In this document: piece after piece, positions 33,171 through 40,683 of the stretch
How the letters are laid out: each line of letters begins with the position of its first letter
Position numbering within the stretch: the first letter of the stretch is position 1
Assembly: GCF_034424375.1 (NCBI RefSeq)
Contig: NZ_CP139965.1
Span: 4,712,001-4,776,000, forward strand
Reading direction: 5' to 3'
Length of the DNA: 64,000 nt
Source of the DNA: Paraburkholderia kururiensis
GTDB lineage: Bacteria > Pseudomonadota > Gammaproteobacteria > Burkholderiales > Burkholderiaceae
Position numbers and translations under genes: made by a program
Notes under the pieces: generated by a model
Databases searched by the model: none
Told to the model about the DNA's origin: nothing
What the model saw: the letters and a program-made list of their open reading frames with translations, nothing else

Positions 33171-34016
33171 ATGTCCAGCAGCCGACAGCACCAGGGTCAT
33201 TTCGCGCGCAAGCGTTTCGGGCAGAACTTTCTGGTCGACATGGGCGTGATCGACGCCATCGTCCAACTGATTCGCCCGCAGCGCGGCGAGCGCATGGTAG
33301 AAATCGGGCCGGGGCTGGGCGCGCTCACGGAGCCGCTCGTCGAGTGCGTGGCCACGCCTGAGCAGCCGCTGCACGCCGTCGAACTGGATCGCGACCTGAT
33401 CGACCGCCTGAAAAAGAAGTTCGGCGACCGGCTCGCGCTGCATGCGGGCGACGCGCTCGAGTTCGACTTCGGCTCGCTTGCCGCGCCCGGTGACAAGCCG
33501 ACGCTGCGTATCGTCGGCAACCTGCCGTACAACATTTCCAGCCCGCTGCTGTTTCACCTCACCGCGTTCGCGCATTGCGTGATCGACCAGCACTTCATGC
33601 TGCAGAACGAGGTGGTGGAGCGGATGGTCGCGGAGCCGGGCAGCAAGGCGTTCAGCCGCCTCAGCGTGATGCTGCAGTACCGCTACGCAATCGAAAAGAT
33701 GCTGGACGTGCCGCCCGAATCGTTCCAGCCGCCGCCGAAGGTGGATTCCGCGATCGTGCGGATGATTCCGTATGCACCGCACGAACTGCCGGACGTCGAC
33801 GAACGCGCACTGGGCGAAGTAGTGACCGCCGCGTTCTCGCAGCGGCGCAAGATGCTGCGCAACACGCTGGGTGCGTTTCGCGACCGCGTGGATTTCGACG
33901 CGCTCGGGTTTGATCTGGCGCGCCGGGCCGAAGACGTGCCGGTGGAGGAATACGTGCGCGTCGCGCAGGCGGCAAGCGGCGCCGCTACGAGGCCCGACGG
34001 CGAGCCGGCGCGTTGA
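33171..34016 (+). CDS. rsmA: 16S rRNA dimethyladenosine methyltransferase RsmA
   Basis: A 281-residue RNA methyltransferase (KsgA) that dimethylates two adenines near the 3' end of 16S rRNA. Motifs: ARKRFGQNFLVD start, SAM-binding MVEIGPGLGALTEPL, and the catalytic NLPYN tetrad (IVGNLPYNISSPLLF). The ATG at 33171 gives MSSSRQHQGHFARKRFGQNF; the frame runs further upstream through pdxA in another frame. The 3' end overlaps the convergent transporter gene by 32 bases. Confidence 0.97.
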   Translation: MSSSRQHQGHFARKRFGQNFLVDMGVIDAIVQLIRPQRGERMVEIGPGLGALTEPLVECVATPEQPLHAVELDRDLIDRLKKKFGDRLALHAGDALEFDFGSLAAPGDKPTLRIVGNLPYNISSPLLFHLTAFAHCVIDQHFMLQNEVVERMVAEPGSKAFSRLSVMLQYRYAIEKMLDVPPESFQPPPKVDSAIVRMIPYAPHELPDVDERALGEVVTAAFSQRRKMLRNTLGAFRDRVDFDALGFDLARRAEDVPVEEYVRVAQAASGAATRPDGEPAR

Positions 34017-34944
34017 CGAGGGCAATGCCCGCGAGCACCATGGCCGCGGCCGCGAGAAAACGCGAACTGAACGATTCGCCGAGCAGCAGCACGCCGAACG
34101 TCACGCCAAAGAGCGGCGTGAGAAACGAAAACACCGAAAGCCGCGACGCCATATAGCGCGTGAGCAGCCAGAACCACAACAGATAGCTCACGAAGGCCAC
34201 GATCACAGCCTGATAGGCAAGACTCGCGAGCGTGAGCGGCGTGATCGAGACGATGGCCTCGAAGCGCGCCTGGCCTAGGCCGACCGCCAGCGCGAGCAAC
34301 ACCACCGCCGATACCGCAAGTTGATAGAAGAGCGTCTTGCTCGCGCTCGTGTGCGCGAGCTTCGTTGCGCGCACGACGACGGTCGTGGCGGCCCAGGCGA
34401 TGCCGGCGAGCACGCCGAGCGCGTCACCGGCCACGCCGGCCAGCATCGAATGCGTGCTGTCTGCGGTGCCGCCGGGCGCGTGGTGCGCGAAGCCGTCGGC
34501 GAAGGCGAGAGCCATGCCCGCGAATGCCACGCCGATGCCCGTCCACTGCGTGCGCCACATCTTTTCGCCGCGCACGAACCAATGCAACCCAAGCGCGGTG
34601 AAGCAGGGCGCCGTGTACAGAAACACGGCCATGCGCGAGGCACTCGTGAGTGAGAGTCCGACGAAGATGCAGATGAACTCCGCCGCAAACAGCACGCCCG
34701 CAAGCAGCCCTGCGCCCAATGTGCCGTCGTCGCGAAAGAGCGGCGTGCCGCGTGTGCGTGCCCAGCCGCATACGAGCAGCGTGGCGATGGCCGAGCGCAG
34801 TCCCGCCTGGAAGAGGGGCGGCAGCACGACGTTCGTGCTCTTGATGGCGACCTGCTGAAAGCCCCAGATCGCGCACAGCACGATCATCAGTATCGTGGCG
34901 AAGCCATCCAGCGGACGGCGGGCCGGCAACGCGGCGGTGCTCAT
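33985..34944 (-). CDS. EamA/DMT superfamily transporter
   Basis: A 319-residue membrane protein with about ten predicted helices arranged as two EamA repeats (for example FATILMIVLCAIWGFQQVAIK at the start and FLTPLFGVTFGVLLLGESFSSRF near the end). Family members export metabolites such as amino acids or act in drug resistance; the substrate is not predictable. Starts at ATG 34944 (a further in-frame ATG lies at 34962). Its 3' end runs 32 bases into rsmA on the opposite strand. The upstream gap to the MarR regulator is 155 bases. Confidence 0.88.
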   Translation of the reverse strand: MSTAALPARRPLDGFATILMIVLCAIWGFQQVAIKSTNVVLPPLFQAGLRSAIATLLVCGWARTRGTPLFRDDGTLGAGLLAGVLFAAEFICIFVGLSLTSASRMAVFLYTAPCFTALGLHWFVRGEKMWRTQWTGIGVAFAGMALAFADGFAHHAPGGTADSTHSMLAGVAGDALGVLAGIAWAATTVVVRATKLAHTSASKTLFYQLAVSAVVLLALAVGLGQARFEAIVSITPLTLASLAYQAVIVAFVSYLLWFWLLTRYMASRLSVFSFLTPLFGVTFGVLLLGESFSSRFLAAAAMVLAGIALVNAPARRRAS

Positions 34945-35099
34945 GCGTGATCGTTTCGGCAAGGAAAAGGAGCCTCACGATAGCAAAACGCTACGCCTGC
35001 CGGCGCCATGACCCCACGTTCGGCATGTGCTTGCTGCACTGCGTCGCGCGACGCGCGCCTGTTGTGTGGCTGTTGCTTGCGCCTGTTAGCGGGAAGCCC

Positions 35100-35537
35100 T
35101 TATCGATGCGCCATCGCCTGCGTGATGTCGAACAATTCGCTGCGCAGCGCCTTGGCCCGTTCGCGTCCGAAATGCTGCTCGAACTCCGTTTGCGCCGCGC
35201 GCCACGCCACGCACGCTTTCTCGAATACGCGCGCGCCTTTCGCGGTGAGGCTGTAGACCAAGGCGCGCGCGTCTTCGTCGGAAGGCTCGGCCGTGGCCAG
35301 CCCTTCGCGTTGCAGAGGCTTGAGTGCGCGCACGAGCGTCGTGCGGTCCATCACCATCGCGTCGGCGAGTGCGAGCATGGTGGAGCCCGGCTTGCGCGAG
35401 AGGCGCGCGAGAATCGCGAACTGCGCGGCCGAGAGACCCGACGACGCCAGATGCCGTTCGTAGATCTGCGTGACGTAGCGCGATGCCTGGCGCAGCGCGA
35501 AGCAGTTGCAGGCGTCGTAGGACGGGGCTTTGCTCAT
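35100..35537 (-). CDS. MarR family transcriptional regulator
   Basis: A 145-residue winged-helix regulator with the MarR core (LSAAQFAILARLSRKPGSTM, then LADAMVMDRTTLVRALKPLQREGL and the wing EPSDEDARALVYSLTAKG). The N-terminus has a CNCFALRQASRYVTQIYERHL stretch, the kind of region that in some MarR proteins responds to oxidation through cysteine. The ATG at 35537 overlaps the stop of the ketopantoate reductase gene (ATGA), so the two are translationally coupled. Target unknown; the neighbouring EamA transporter is a candidate. Confidence 0.92.
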   Translation of the reverse strand: MSKAPSYDACNCFALRQASRYVTQIYERHLASSGLSAAQFAILARLSRKPGSTMLALADAMVMDRTTLVRALKPLQREGLATAEPSDEDARALVYSLTAKGARVFEKACVAWRAAQTEFEQHFGRERAKALRSELFDITQAMAHR

Positions 35538-36490
35538 GATGCGGCTCCGGCCTGCAACTGCGCCGCGCGGCGCACTTCGTAGGCTTTCAGATGGTTGTAG
35601 GCGAGCCGCAGCACCGAGAGTGCGGCATCGTCGCGCTGGCGGTCGCCGCCGCGGCGGATCAGGTCGCCCAGCACGTGGTCGGCTTCGATGCGCGAGCCGG
35701 CCTGAAGGTCGCGCAGCATCGACGCCGTGAGCGGCGAGCCGGCAGCGAACAGCACCGCGTGCATCCGCGCGTTGAATTCGGGCCGCACCGCGTAGCCGTT
35801 GTGGGCGGCAATGGCCGAGCATTCGGCAAACAGGTTCGCGATGGCGCGCTCGCCGTCCGGCGTCGCGAGAATTTCTCCGATCGAGGCCCGGAAGAGACAC
35901 GTAATGCCCGCGAGCGTCGCGAGAAACACCCACTTCTCCCACAGTTCCTGCACGATGTTCGGGCTCGCCGTGACGTCGAACCCGGCGTTGCCCATCGCCT
36001 CCACCACGGCCTGCGTGCGTTCCGAGAGGCCGCCCGCCAGTTCGCCGAACACGATGGCCTGCATGTCGTTGAGATGCACGATTTCGCGTTCGGCGTTCAA
36101 CGTGGCCGCGATCAGGCACAAACCGCCCAGCACCTGCGACGCGCCGAAGCGGCGTTGCAGTTCGTCGATGTGCTGCATGCCGTTCAGGAGCGGCAGGATC
36201 AAGGTGGAGGGGCCGACCGCGGCCTGGAAGGAGTCGATGGCGTCCGCGAGATCGTAGGCCTTGCAGCTGAGCAGGATCAGGTCGAACGGCTCGCGCAGAT
36301 CGCTCTTCACCACGGTCTTCACGTCGCGCAGTGTGAGATCGCCGTACCGGCTGCGCACGACGAGGCCCGCGCGGCGCAGTTCTTCGGCACGCTTCGGCCG
36401 CACGAGGAACGTGACGTCGCGTCCGGCATGCGCCATACGCGCCCCAAAATATCCGCCGACACCACCGGCGCCTACGACCAGAATTCGCAT
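35534..36490 (-). CDS. 2-dehydropantoate 2-reductase (ketopantoate reductase family)
   Basis: A 318-residue NADPH-dependent reductase of the PanE/ApbA family; true PanE makes pantoate for coenzyme A. The N-terminal Rossmann motif is MRILVVGAGGVGGYFGARMA, and ILLSCKAYDLADAID and LNGMQHIDEL follow, with the C-terminal helical domain carrying IVQELWEKWVFLATLAGITCL. The ATG at 36490 is clear, the frame extending to 36589 being unconserved. Many genomes have several paralogs, so the pantothenate role is not certain. Followed by and overlapping the MarR gene by four bases. Confidence 0.9.
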   Translation of the reverse strand: MRILVVGAGGVGGYFGARMAHAGRDVTFLVRPKRAEELRRAGLVVRSRYGDLTLRDVKTVVKSDLREPFDLILLSCKAYDLADAIDSFQAAVGPSTLILPLLNGMQHIDELQRRFGASQVLGGLCLIAATLNAEREIVHLNDMQAIVFGELAGGLSERTQAVVEAMGNAGFDVTASPNIVQELWEKWVFLATLAGITCLFRASIGEILATPDGERAIANLFAECSAIAAHNGYAVRPEFNARMHAVLFAAGSPLTASMLRDLQAGSRIEADHVLGDLIRRGGDRQRDDAALSVLRLAYNHLKAYEVRRAAQLQAGAAS

Positions 36491-36616
36491 GCTTCGAGTC
36501 TCCTTGCAGGTTGCTTGCGGAAATCCGCATCGCCATGCATCAAGGGGGATGCGAGGGGCGCACGGCCCGAGTTGTGCATATGCATGCACATGCGTTCGTA
36601 TGGTAGTGCAGCCTGC

Positions 36617-37642
36617 TCAGATCTGCTGTGCGGCGCTCGCGCGGCTGCGTTTGCGCGGAGCGGTCAACGGCGGCGAGGCTGCGGGCGCGGGCGGCGCGAC
36701 GAAGAACGTCGTGGCGAAGTCGACGAACGCCCGCACCTTCGCCGCCATGAGCCGGCGGTCACGCCACGCGAGCTGCAACTCGATCTCGCCGTCGATCAGT
36801 TCGAACTCCGGCAAGATCTGCACGAGCCGGCCGCTTGCGAGTTCGCGCTCGATCATCGAGCGCGGCAGAATGCCGAGTCCCGCGCCGCCCAGCACCAGTT
36901 CCTTGTTGAACGCCGCGCTGTTCGTCGAGATGTCGTATCGCAGCGGCACCACGATCTCGTGATGCGCGTCGTACTGAGCGAATGCGTCGGCGGCATCGGC
37001 CGCATCGGTCGGAAGAGACGCGCGACTGCGAAAGCGCAGCTTCGGTTCGCGAATCGATGTGAGCATGGTGACGAAGTCGAGCGTCGCAAGATCCTCGGGC
37101 GTCTTCGGCGCTTTGCGACCTTTCATGTACTCGGCGGAAGCCGCGACCACGAGCGGAATGCGATTGATGACGCGCGTAATGGTCTGGTCGCTCGTCAGCA
37201 TGTAGGGCAGCACGATGCCGAGGTCGTAACCCTCTTCCACGAGATCCACGGGCCGCTCGGCCAGCGTGAGTTCCACCTGCACGTTCGGACAGGCCACGCG
37301 AAACCCGTTGATGAGCGAAGGCAACAGCTGCACGGCCGCGGTGGCGTGCGCGACGAGCCGCAACACGCCAGAGGGATCGCGGCTGTGCTGACCGGCGTCG
37401 GCCTCCAGCGCATCCAGTTCGTTGATGACGCGCGAGCAGCCCGCATAGAAATGCTCGGCCGCTTCGGTGAGGGCGATATGCCGCGTGGTGCGTTGAAAAA
37501 GGCGCACGCCGAGCCGCTCTTCGAGGTCCGATATCGAGCGCGAGACCGCGGGCGTCGACAGCCCCACCGATTGCGCGGCGCGCGTGAAGCTTTTCGCTTC
37601 CACGACCGCGCAGAAGATCCGCAATGACTCAAGGTGATCCAT
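36617..37642 (-). CDS. LysR family transcriptional regulator
   Basis: A 341-residue LysR regulator with a helix-turn-helix at residues about 1-60 (MDHLESLRIFCAVVEAKSFTRAAQSVGLSTPAVSRSISDLEERLGVRLF) and a periplasmic-binding-protein-like effector domain. The C-terminus is basic with an SRA-rich tail. The ATG at 37642 gives the canonical LysR start; an in-frame extension to 37777 is not supported. It lies 126 bases upstream (in the direction of transcription) of the ketopantoate reductase gene and diverges from gloA. The regulated genes are unknown. Confidence 0.93.
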   Translation of the reverse strand: MDHLESLRIFCAVVEAKSFTRAAQSVGLSTPAVSRSISDLEERLGVRLFQRTTRHIALTEAAEHFYAGCSRVINELDALEADAGQHSRDPSGVLRLVAHATAAVQLLPSLINGFRVACPNVQVELTLAERPVDLVEEGYDLGIVLPYMLTSDQTITRVINRIPLVVAASAEYMKGRKAPKTPEDLATLDFVTMLTSIREPKLRFRSRASLPTDAADAADAFAQYDAHHEIVVPLRYDISTNSAAFNKELVLGGAGLGILPRSMIERELASGRLVQILPEFELIDGEIELQLAWRDRRLMAAKVRAFVDFATTFFVAPPAPAASPPLTAPRKRSRASAAQQI

Positions 37643-37867
37643 ACCGCCTCCTGATGCATGCCACGCCGCACGGGATTGCATCATCGCAGAAGCGCGCATT
37701 TCGCGCGTGAGGCGTCGCAAGCAGCAGTAAGAATGCGTAATGCGCCGGGGCGACGCGCGCAGCGCAGACTTGTGCATTCACACACACGGGGCCGGCAACG
37801 GTAGACGGCAAGCGGCGAGCATTTTTGGTAACCTGCGCGTTTTCACGAAGGCAAAACGGAGTACGCG

Positions 37868-38254
37868 ATGCGCTTGCTGCACACGATGATCCGGGTCGGC
37901 AATCTCGACCGCTCGATCAAGTTCTACACAGAGCTGCTCGGCATGAAACTGCTGCGCCGCGAAGACTATCCCGAAGGCAAATTCACGCTCGCGTTCGTGG
38001 GTTACACCGATGAACGCGACGGCACCGTCATCGAGCTGACCCACAACTGGGACACCGCGTCGTATGACCTGGGCAGCGGCTTCGGCCACCTCGCCGTGGA
38101 AGTGGAAGACGCCTACGCCGCATGCGAGAAGATCAAGGCGCAAGGCGGCACGGTAGTGCGCGAAGCGGGTCCGATGAAGCACGGCACGACCGTGATCGCG
38201 TTCGTCACGGACCCGGACGGCTACAAGATCGAGTTCATCCAGAAAAAGAAGTAA
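37868..38254 (+). CDS. gloA: Lactoylglutathione lyase (glyoxalase I)
   Basis: A 128-residue glyoxalase I that converts the methylglyoxal-glutathione hemithioacetal to S-lactoylglutathione. The metal ligands appear as His5 (RLLHTMIRVGNLDRS), Glu in GTVIELTHNW, His in GFGHLAVEV and Glu in GYKIEFIQ near the C-terminus. Size and sequence match the proteobacterial nickel-type enzyme. It starts at ATG 37868 and ends one base before the end of the convergent metallopeptidase gene. Confidence 0.97.
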   Translation: MRLLHTMIRVGNLDRSIKFYTELLGMKLLRREDYPEGKFTLAFVGYTDERDGTVIELTHNWDTASYDLGSGFGHLAVEVEDAYAACEKIKAQGGTVVREAGPMKHGTTVIAFVTDPDGYKIEFIQKKK

Positions 38255-38255
38255 C

Positions 38256-39197
38256 TCACATCACCGGCAGCAGCTCGGGCGGGTGCTGGCGCAGCGCCTC
38301 CCGGGCTTCGCGGAACTCGGGAAAGATCGACTCCACGGTTTGCCAGAAGCGCGGGCTGTGATTCATCTCGCGCAGATGCGAGAGTTCGTGCGCGACGACG
38401 TAGTCGATCACCGAGAGCGGAAAGTGGATCAGCCGCCAGTTGAGGCGGATGCGTCCGTCGCTCGAACAACTGCCCCAGCGCGTCGCCGCTGAAGAAAGCG
38501 CATACGCGCGATACGTCACGCCCAGCTTGTCCGCATAGACCGCGAGGCGCTCGCCGAAGAGCCGCTTCGCTTCGTTCTGCAGCCAGCCTTGCACGCGGTC
38601 CTTGATCTGCTGCGGGTCCGCATGCGGCGGCAGCGGCAGTGCGAGCGCCCTTGCCGCTTCGTCGAAGGCGAGCGTGCCGTGCGGTGCCGCGAGCGTCACG
38701 CTGACCGGCTTGCCGAGATAGGGCACTTCGGCGCCGTCTTTCCATTCCACCTGAGGCAGCGCACGCTGTTCCGTGCGCGTCTGCCATTCGGCGAGCTTCG
38801 CAAAAATCCAGCGTTCCTTGCCTGCGATCGCCGCTTCGATATCCGCGAGCGTGACCCAGCGCGGCGCCGTGATGGTGAGGCCCGTACCGTCGATGGTGAA
38901 GCCGATCGAGCGGCGCGAGGAGCGCTTGAGCCGGTAGTGCAGCGTCTTCGTACCGAGCGTGAGCGCGCGCAGCTTCGTGCCGTCCGGCGCGCGTGGCGGC
39001 GCAGACGGCGAAGGCGTGAGCGGAGAGAGCGGAGAAACCGGTGCAGCAGGAAAAGCCGGCGCGGCCGGGTGGATGGACGTGAGCGGCGCAAGCGACTGCG
39101 GCGCGAGCGGCACCTGAACCGGCTCGGGAAAGAGCGGCAGGTCGAGTTGCCGGCTGTCGAGCGCCGCGGCGTGCCGCGGCCTGGGAGGCTTGTGCAT
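38256..39197 (-). CDS. YgjP-like M48-type zinc metallopeptidase (DUF45)
   Basis: A 313-residue protein. The last 230 residues form a YgjP/WLM-type metallopeptidase domain with HELSH at 270-274 and a third histidine at 280 (MNHSPRFW), the zinc-binding pattern of gluzincins. The first 80 residues are a Pro/Ala/Ser-rich low-complexity extension. Function unknown; homologues are linked to protein quality control. Start: ATG at 39197. It is the last gene of the minus-strand block, following plsC by about 80 bases. The extension may vary in length. Confidence 0.9.
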   Translation of the reverse strand: MHKPPRPRHAAALDSRQLDLPLFPEPVQVPLAPQSLAPLTSIHPAAPAFPAAPVSPLSPLTPSPSAPPRAPDGTKLRALTLGTKTLHYRLKRSSRRSIGFTIDGTGLTITAPRWVTLADIEAAIAGKERWIFAKLAEWQTRTEQRALPQVEWKDGAEVPYLGKPVSVTLAAPHGTLAFDEAARALALPLPPHADPQQIKDRVQGWLQNEAKRLFGERLAVYADKLGVTYRAYALSSAATRWGSCSSDGRIRLNWRLIHFPLSVIDYVVAHELSHLREMNHSPRFWQTVESIFPEFREAREALRQHPPELLPVM

Positions 39198-39278
39198 CGA
39201 ATTCGGCTTGGCGAAACGCTCGCAATTTACGCGTCGTTCGCGCCTCGGGGCGAAGTGCGAACGTAAGGCGGTAGCGCG

Positions 39279-40040
39279 TCAGATCCGGGCGGTGGTGGCG
39301 GGCGGAGCGTCCGTCACGCTGTACGCGGCAGGATCGATGCGGCGCATCTCCGCCTCGATCCACGTTTCCACGCGCGTATTCACTTCGTCGGCCGTGAGTC
39401 CCGCAGTATCAATGGGCTGGCCGATCGACACCGTGACTATACCCGGATATTTAAAAAACGAGTTGCGAGGCCACACGCGCCCGGCGTTGTGCGCGATGGG
39501 CACCACCGGCGCGCCGGTCGCGAGCGCGAAGCGCGCCCCGCCGGTCTTGTACTTGCCCTGCTTGCCCACCGGCGTGCGCGTGCCTTCGGGAAACATGATC
39601 ACCCAGGCGCCTTCGCTCATGCGCTGCTTGCCCTGGCGCGTGACGGAATCGAACGCATGCTTGCCTTCCTTGCGATCGATGTGGACCATCTTCAGCATGC
39701 CCAACGCCCAGCCGAAGAACGGCACGTAGAGCAGCTCGCGCTTGAACACGTAGCAGAGCGGCCGTGGCATCACGGCGGGAAACGCGACCGTCTCCCACGC
39801 GGACTGGTGTTTCGACAGCAACACCGCCGGGCCGTCGGGCAGATTTTCCATGCCCTGCACGCGATAGCGGATACCGTTGAGCCAGCGCGTGACGAACATC
39901 GTCGTACGGCACCAGCCCACGGCCATCCAGTAGCGCCGGTCGGCGCGCATGAACGGGAAGGCGATGAAGCAGGCGGTCGCGTACGGCACCGTGAACACGG
40001 CGAAGTACACGAGCAGCAACAGCGAACGGACAAAGAGCAT
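39279..40040 (-). CDS. plsC: 1-acyl-sn-glycerol-3-phosphate acyltransferase PlsC
   Basis: A 253-residue membrane acyltransferase that makes phosphatidic acid from lysophosphatidic acid. An N-terminal hydrophobic segment (residues 5-28) is followed by the acyltransferase motifs KHQSAWET (H78-E83) and MFPEGTRTP. The first motif reads HX4E, not the classical HX4D. The ATG at 40040 starts MLFVRSLLLLVYF; the frame extends upstream to 40088. It follows gmhB by 72 bases. Confidence 0.92.
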   Translation of the reverse strand: MLFVRSLLLLVYFAVFTVPYATACFIAFPFMRADRRYWMAVGWCRTTMFVTRWLNGIRYRVQGMENLPDGPAVLLSKHQSAWETVAFPAVMPRPLCYVFKRELLYVPFFGWALGMLKMVHIDRKEGKHAFDSVTRQGKQRMSEGAWVIMFPEGTRTPVGKQGKYKTGGARFALATGAPVVPIAHNAGRVWPRNSFFKYPGIVTVSIGQPIDTAGLTADEVNTRVETWIEAEMRRIDPAAYSVTDAPPATTARI

Positions 40041-40112
40041 CGGTGTGATCCTGCAAACAGGCGTCCAGCTTCCAATGGCGAACCGCAAGCGGCAAGCGCG
40101 GTGCTGGCTGCG

Positions 40113-40676
40113 TTACTCGTGTTGGCTCGCGAGAAAGTCGAGCGCGAAGGCGCGCAGGTCGTCGTGGACCTTCGTGCCTTCGGGCAGCCCGCCGCCCGCG
40201 AGCGTCTTCGTACCCTTGCCGGTGCGCACAAGATGCAGCTGAAAGCCGAGCGCGGCGCCGGCCTGCAAGTCGCGCAGCGCGTCGCCCACCACCGGCGTGT
40301 CTTCAGGGCTGATCTCGAAGCGCTCGGCAATCATCTTCAGCATGCCCGGCTTCGGCTTGCGGCACTCGCACTGGTCTTCGGCCGTGTGCGGGCAGAAGAA
40401 CACGGCGTCGATACGGCCGCCCACCGCGGCGGCCATGCGATGCATCTTCAGATGCATTGCGTTGAGCGCCGCCATGTCGAAGAGGCCGCGGCCGATGCCC
40501 GACTGGTTCGACGCCACGGCCACGCGATAGCCCGCCTGGTTCAGGCGCGCGATGGCTTCGAGGCTGCCCGGAATGGCCACCCACTCGTCGGGCGTCTTGA
40601 TGAAGGCGTCCGAGTCCAGGTTGATCACGCCGTCGCGGTCGAGAATGACGAGCTTTCTGCTGGCATTGATTGGCAT
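40113..40676 (-). CDS. gmhB: D-glycero-beta-D-manno-heptose-1,7-bisphosphate 7-phosphatase GmhB
   Basis: A 187-residue HAD-family phosphatase for the ADP-heptose pathway of lipopolysaccharide inner core. The nucleophile motif is VILDRDGVINLDS near residue 12, and the substrate-binding Cys cluster FFCPHTAEDQCECRKPKPGML is the zinc-binding signature of GmhB-type histidinol-phosphatase-like enzymes. PVVGDALRDLQAGAALGF is motif IV. It starts at ATG 40676 and follows glyS by 7 bases, suggesting coupling. Confidence 0.94.
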   Translation of the reverse strand: MPINASRKLVILDRDGVINLDSDAFIKTPDEWVAIPGSLEAIARLNQAGYRVAVASNQSGIGRGLFDMAALNAMHLKMHRMAAAVGGRIDAVFFCPHTAEDQCECRKPKPGMLKMIAERFEISPEDTPVVGDALRDLQAGAALGFQLHLVRTGKGTKTLAGGGLPEGTKVHDDLRAFALDFLASQHE

Positions 40677-40683
40677 GGCAAGC

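Noticed and set aside
35591..37627. A 678-codon plus-strand open frame spanning the ketopantoate reductase and LysR genes.
   Set aside because: It crosses two well-supported minus-strand genes and their intergenic gap and has no recognisable domain.
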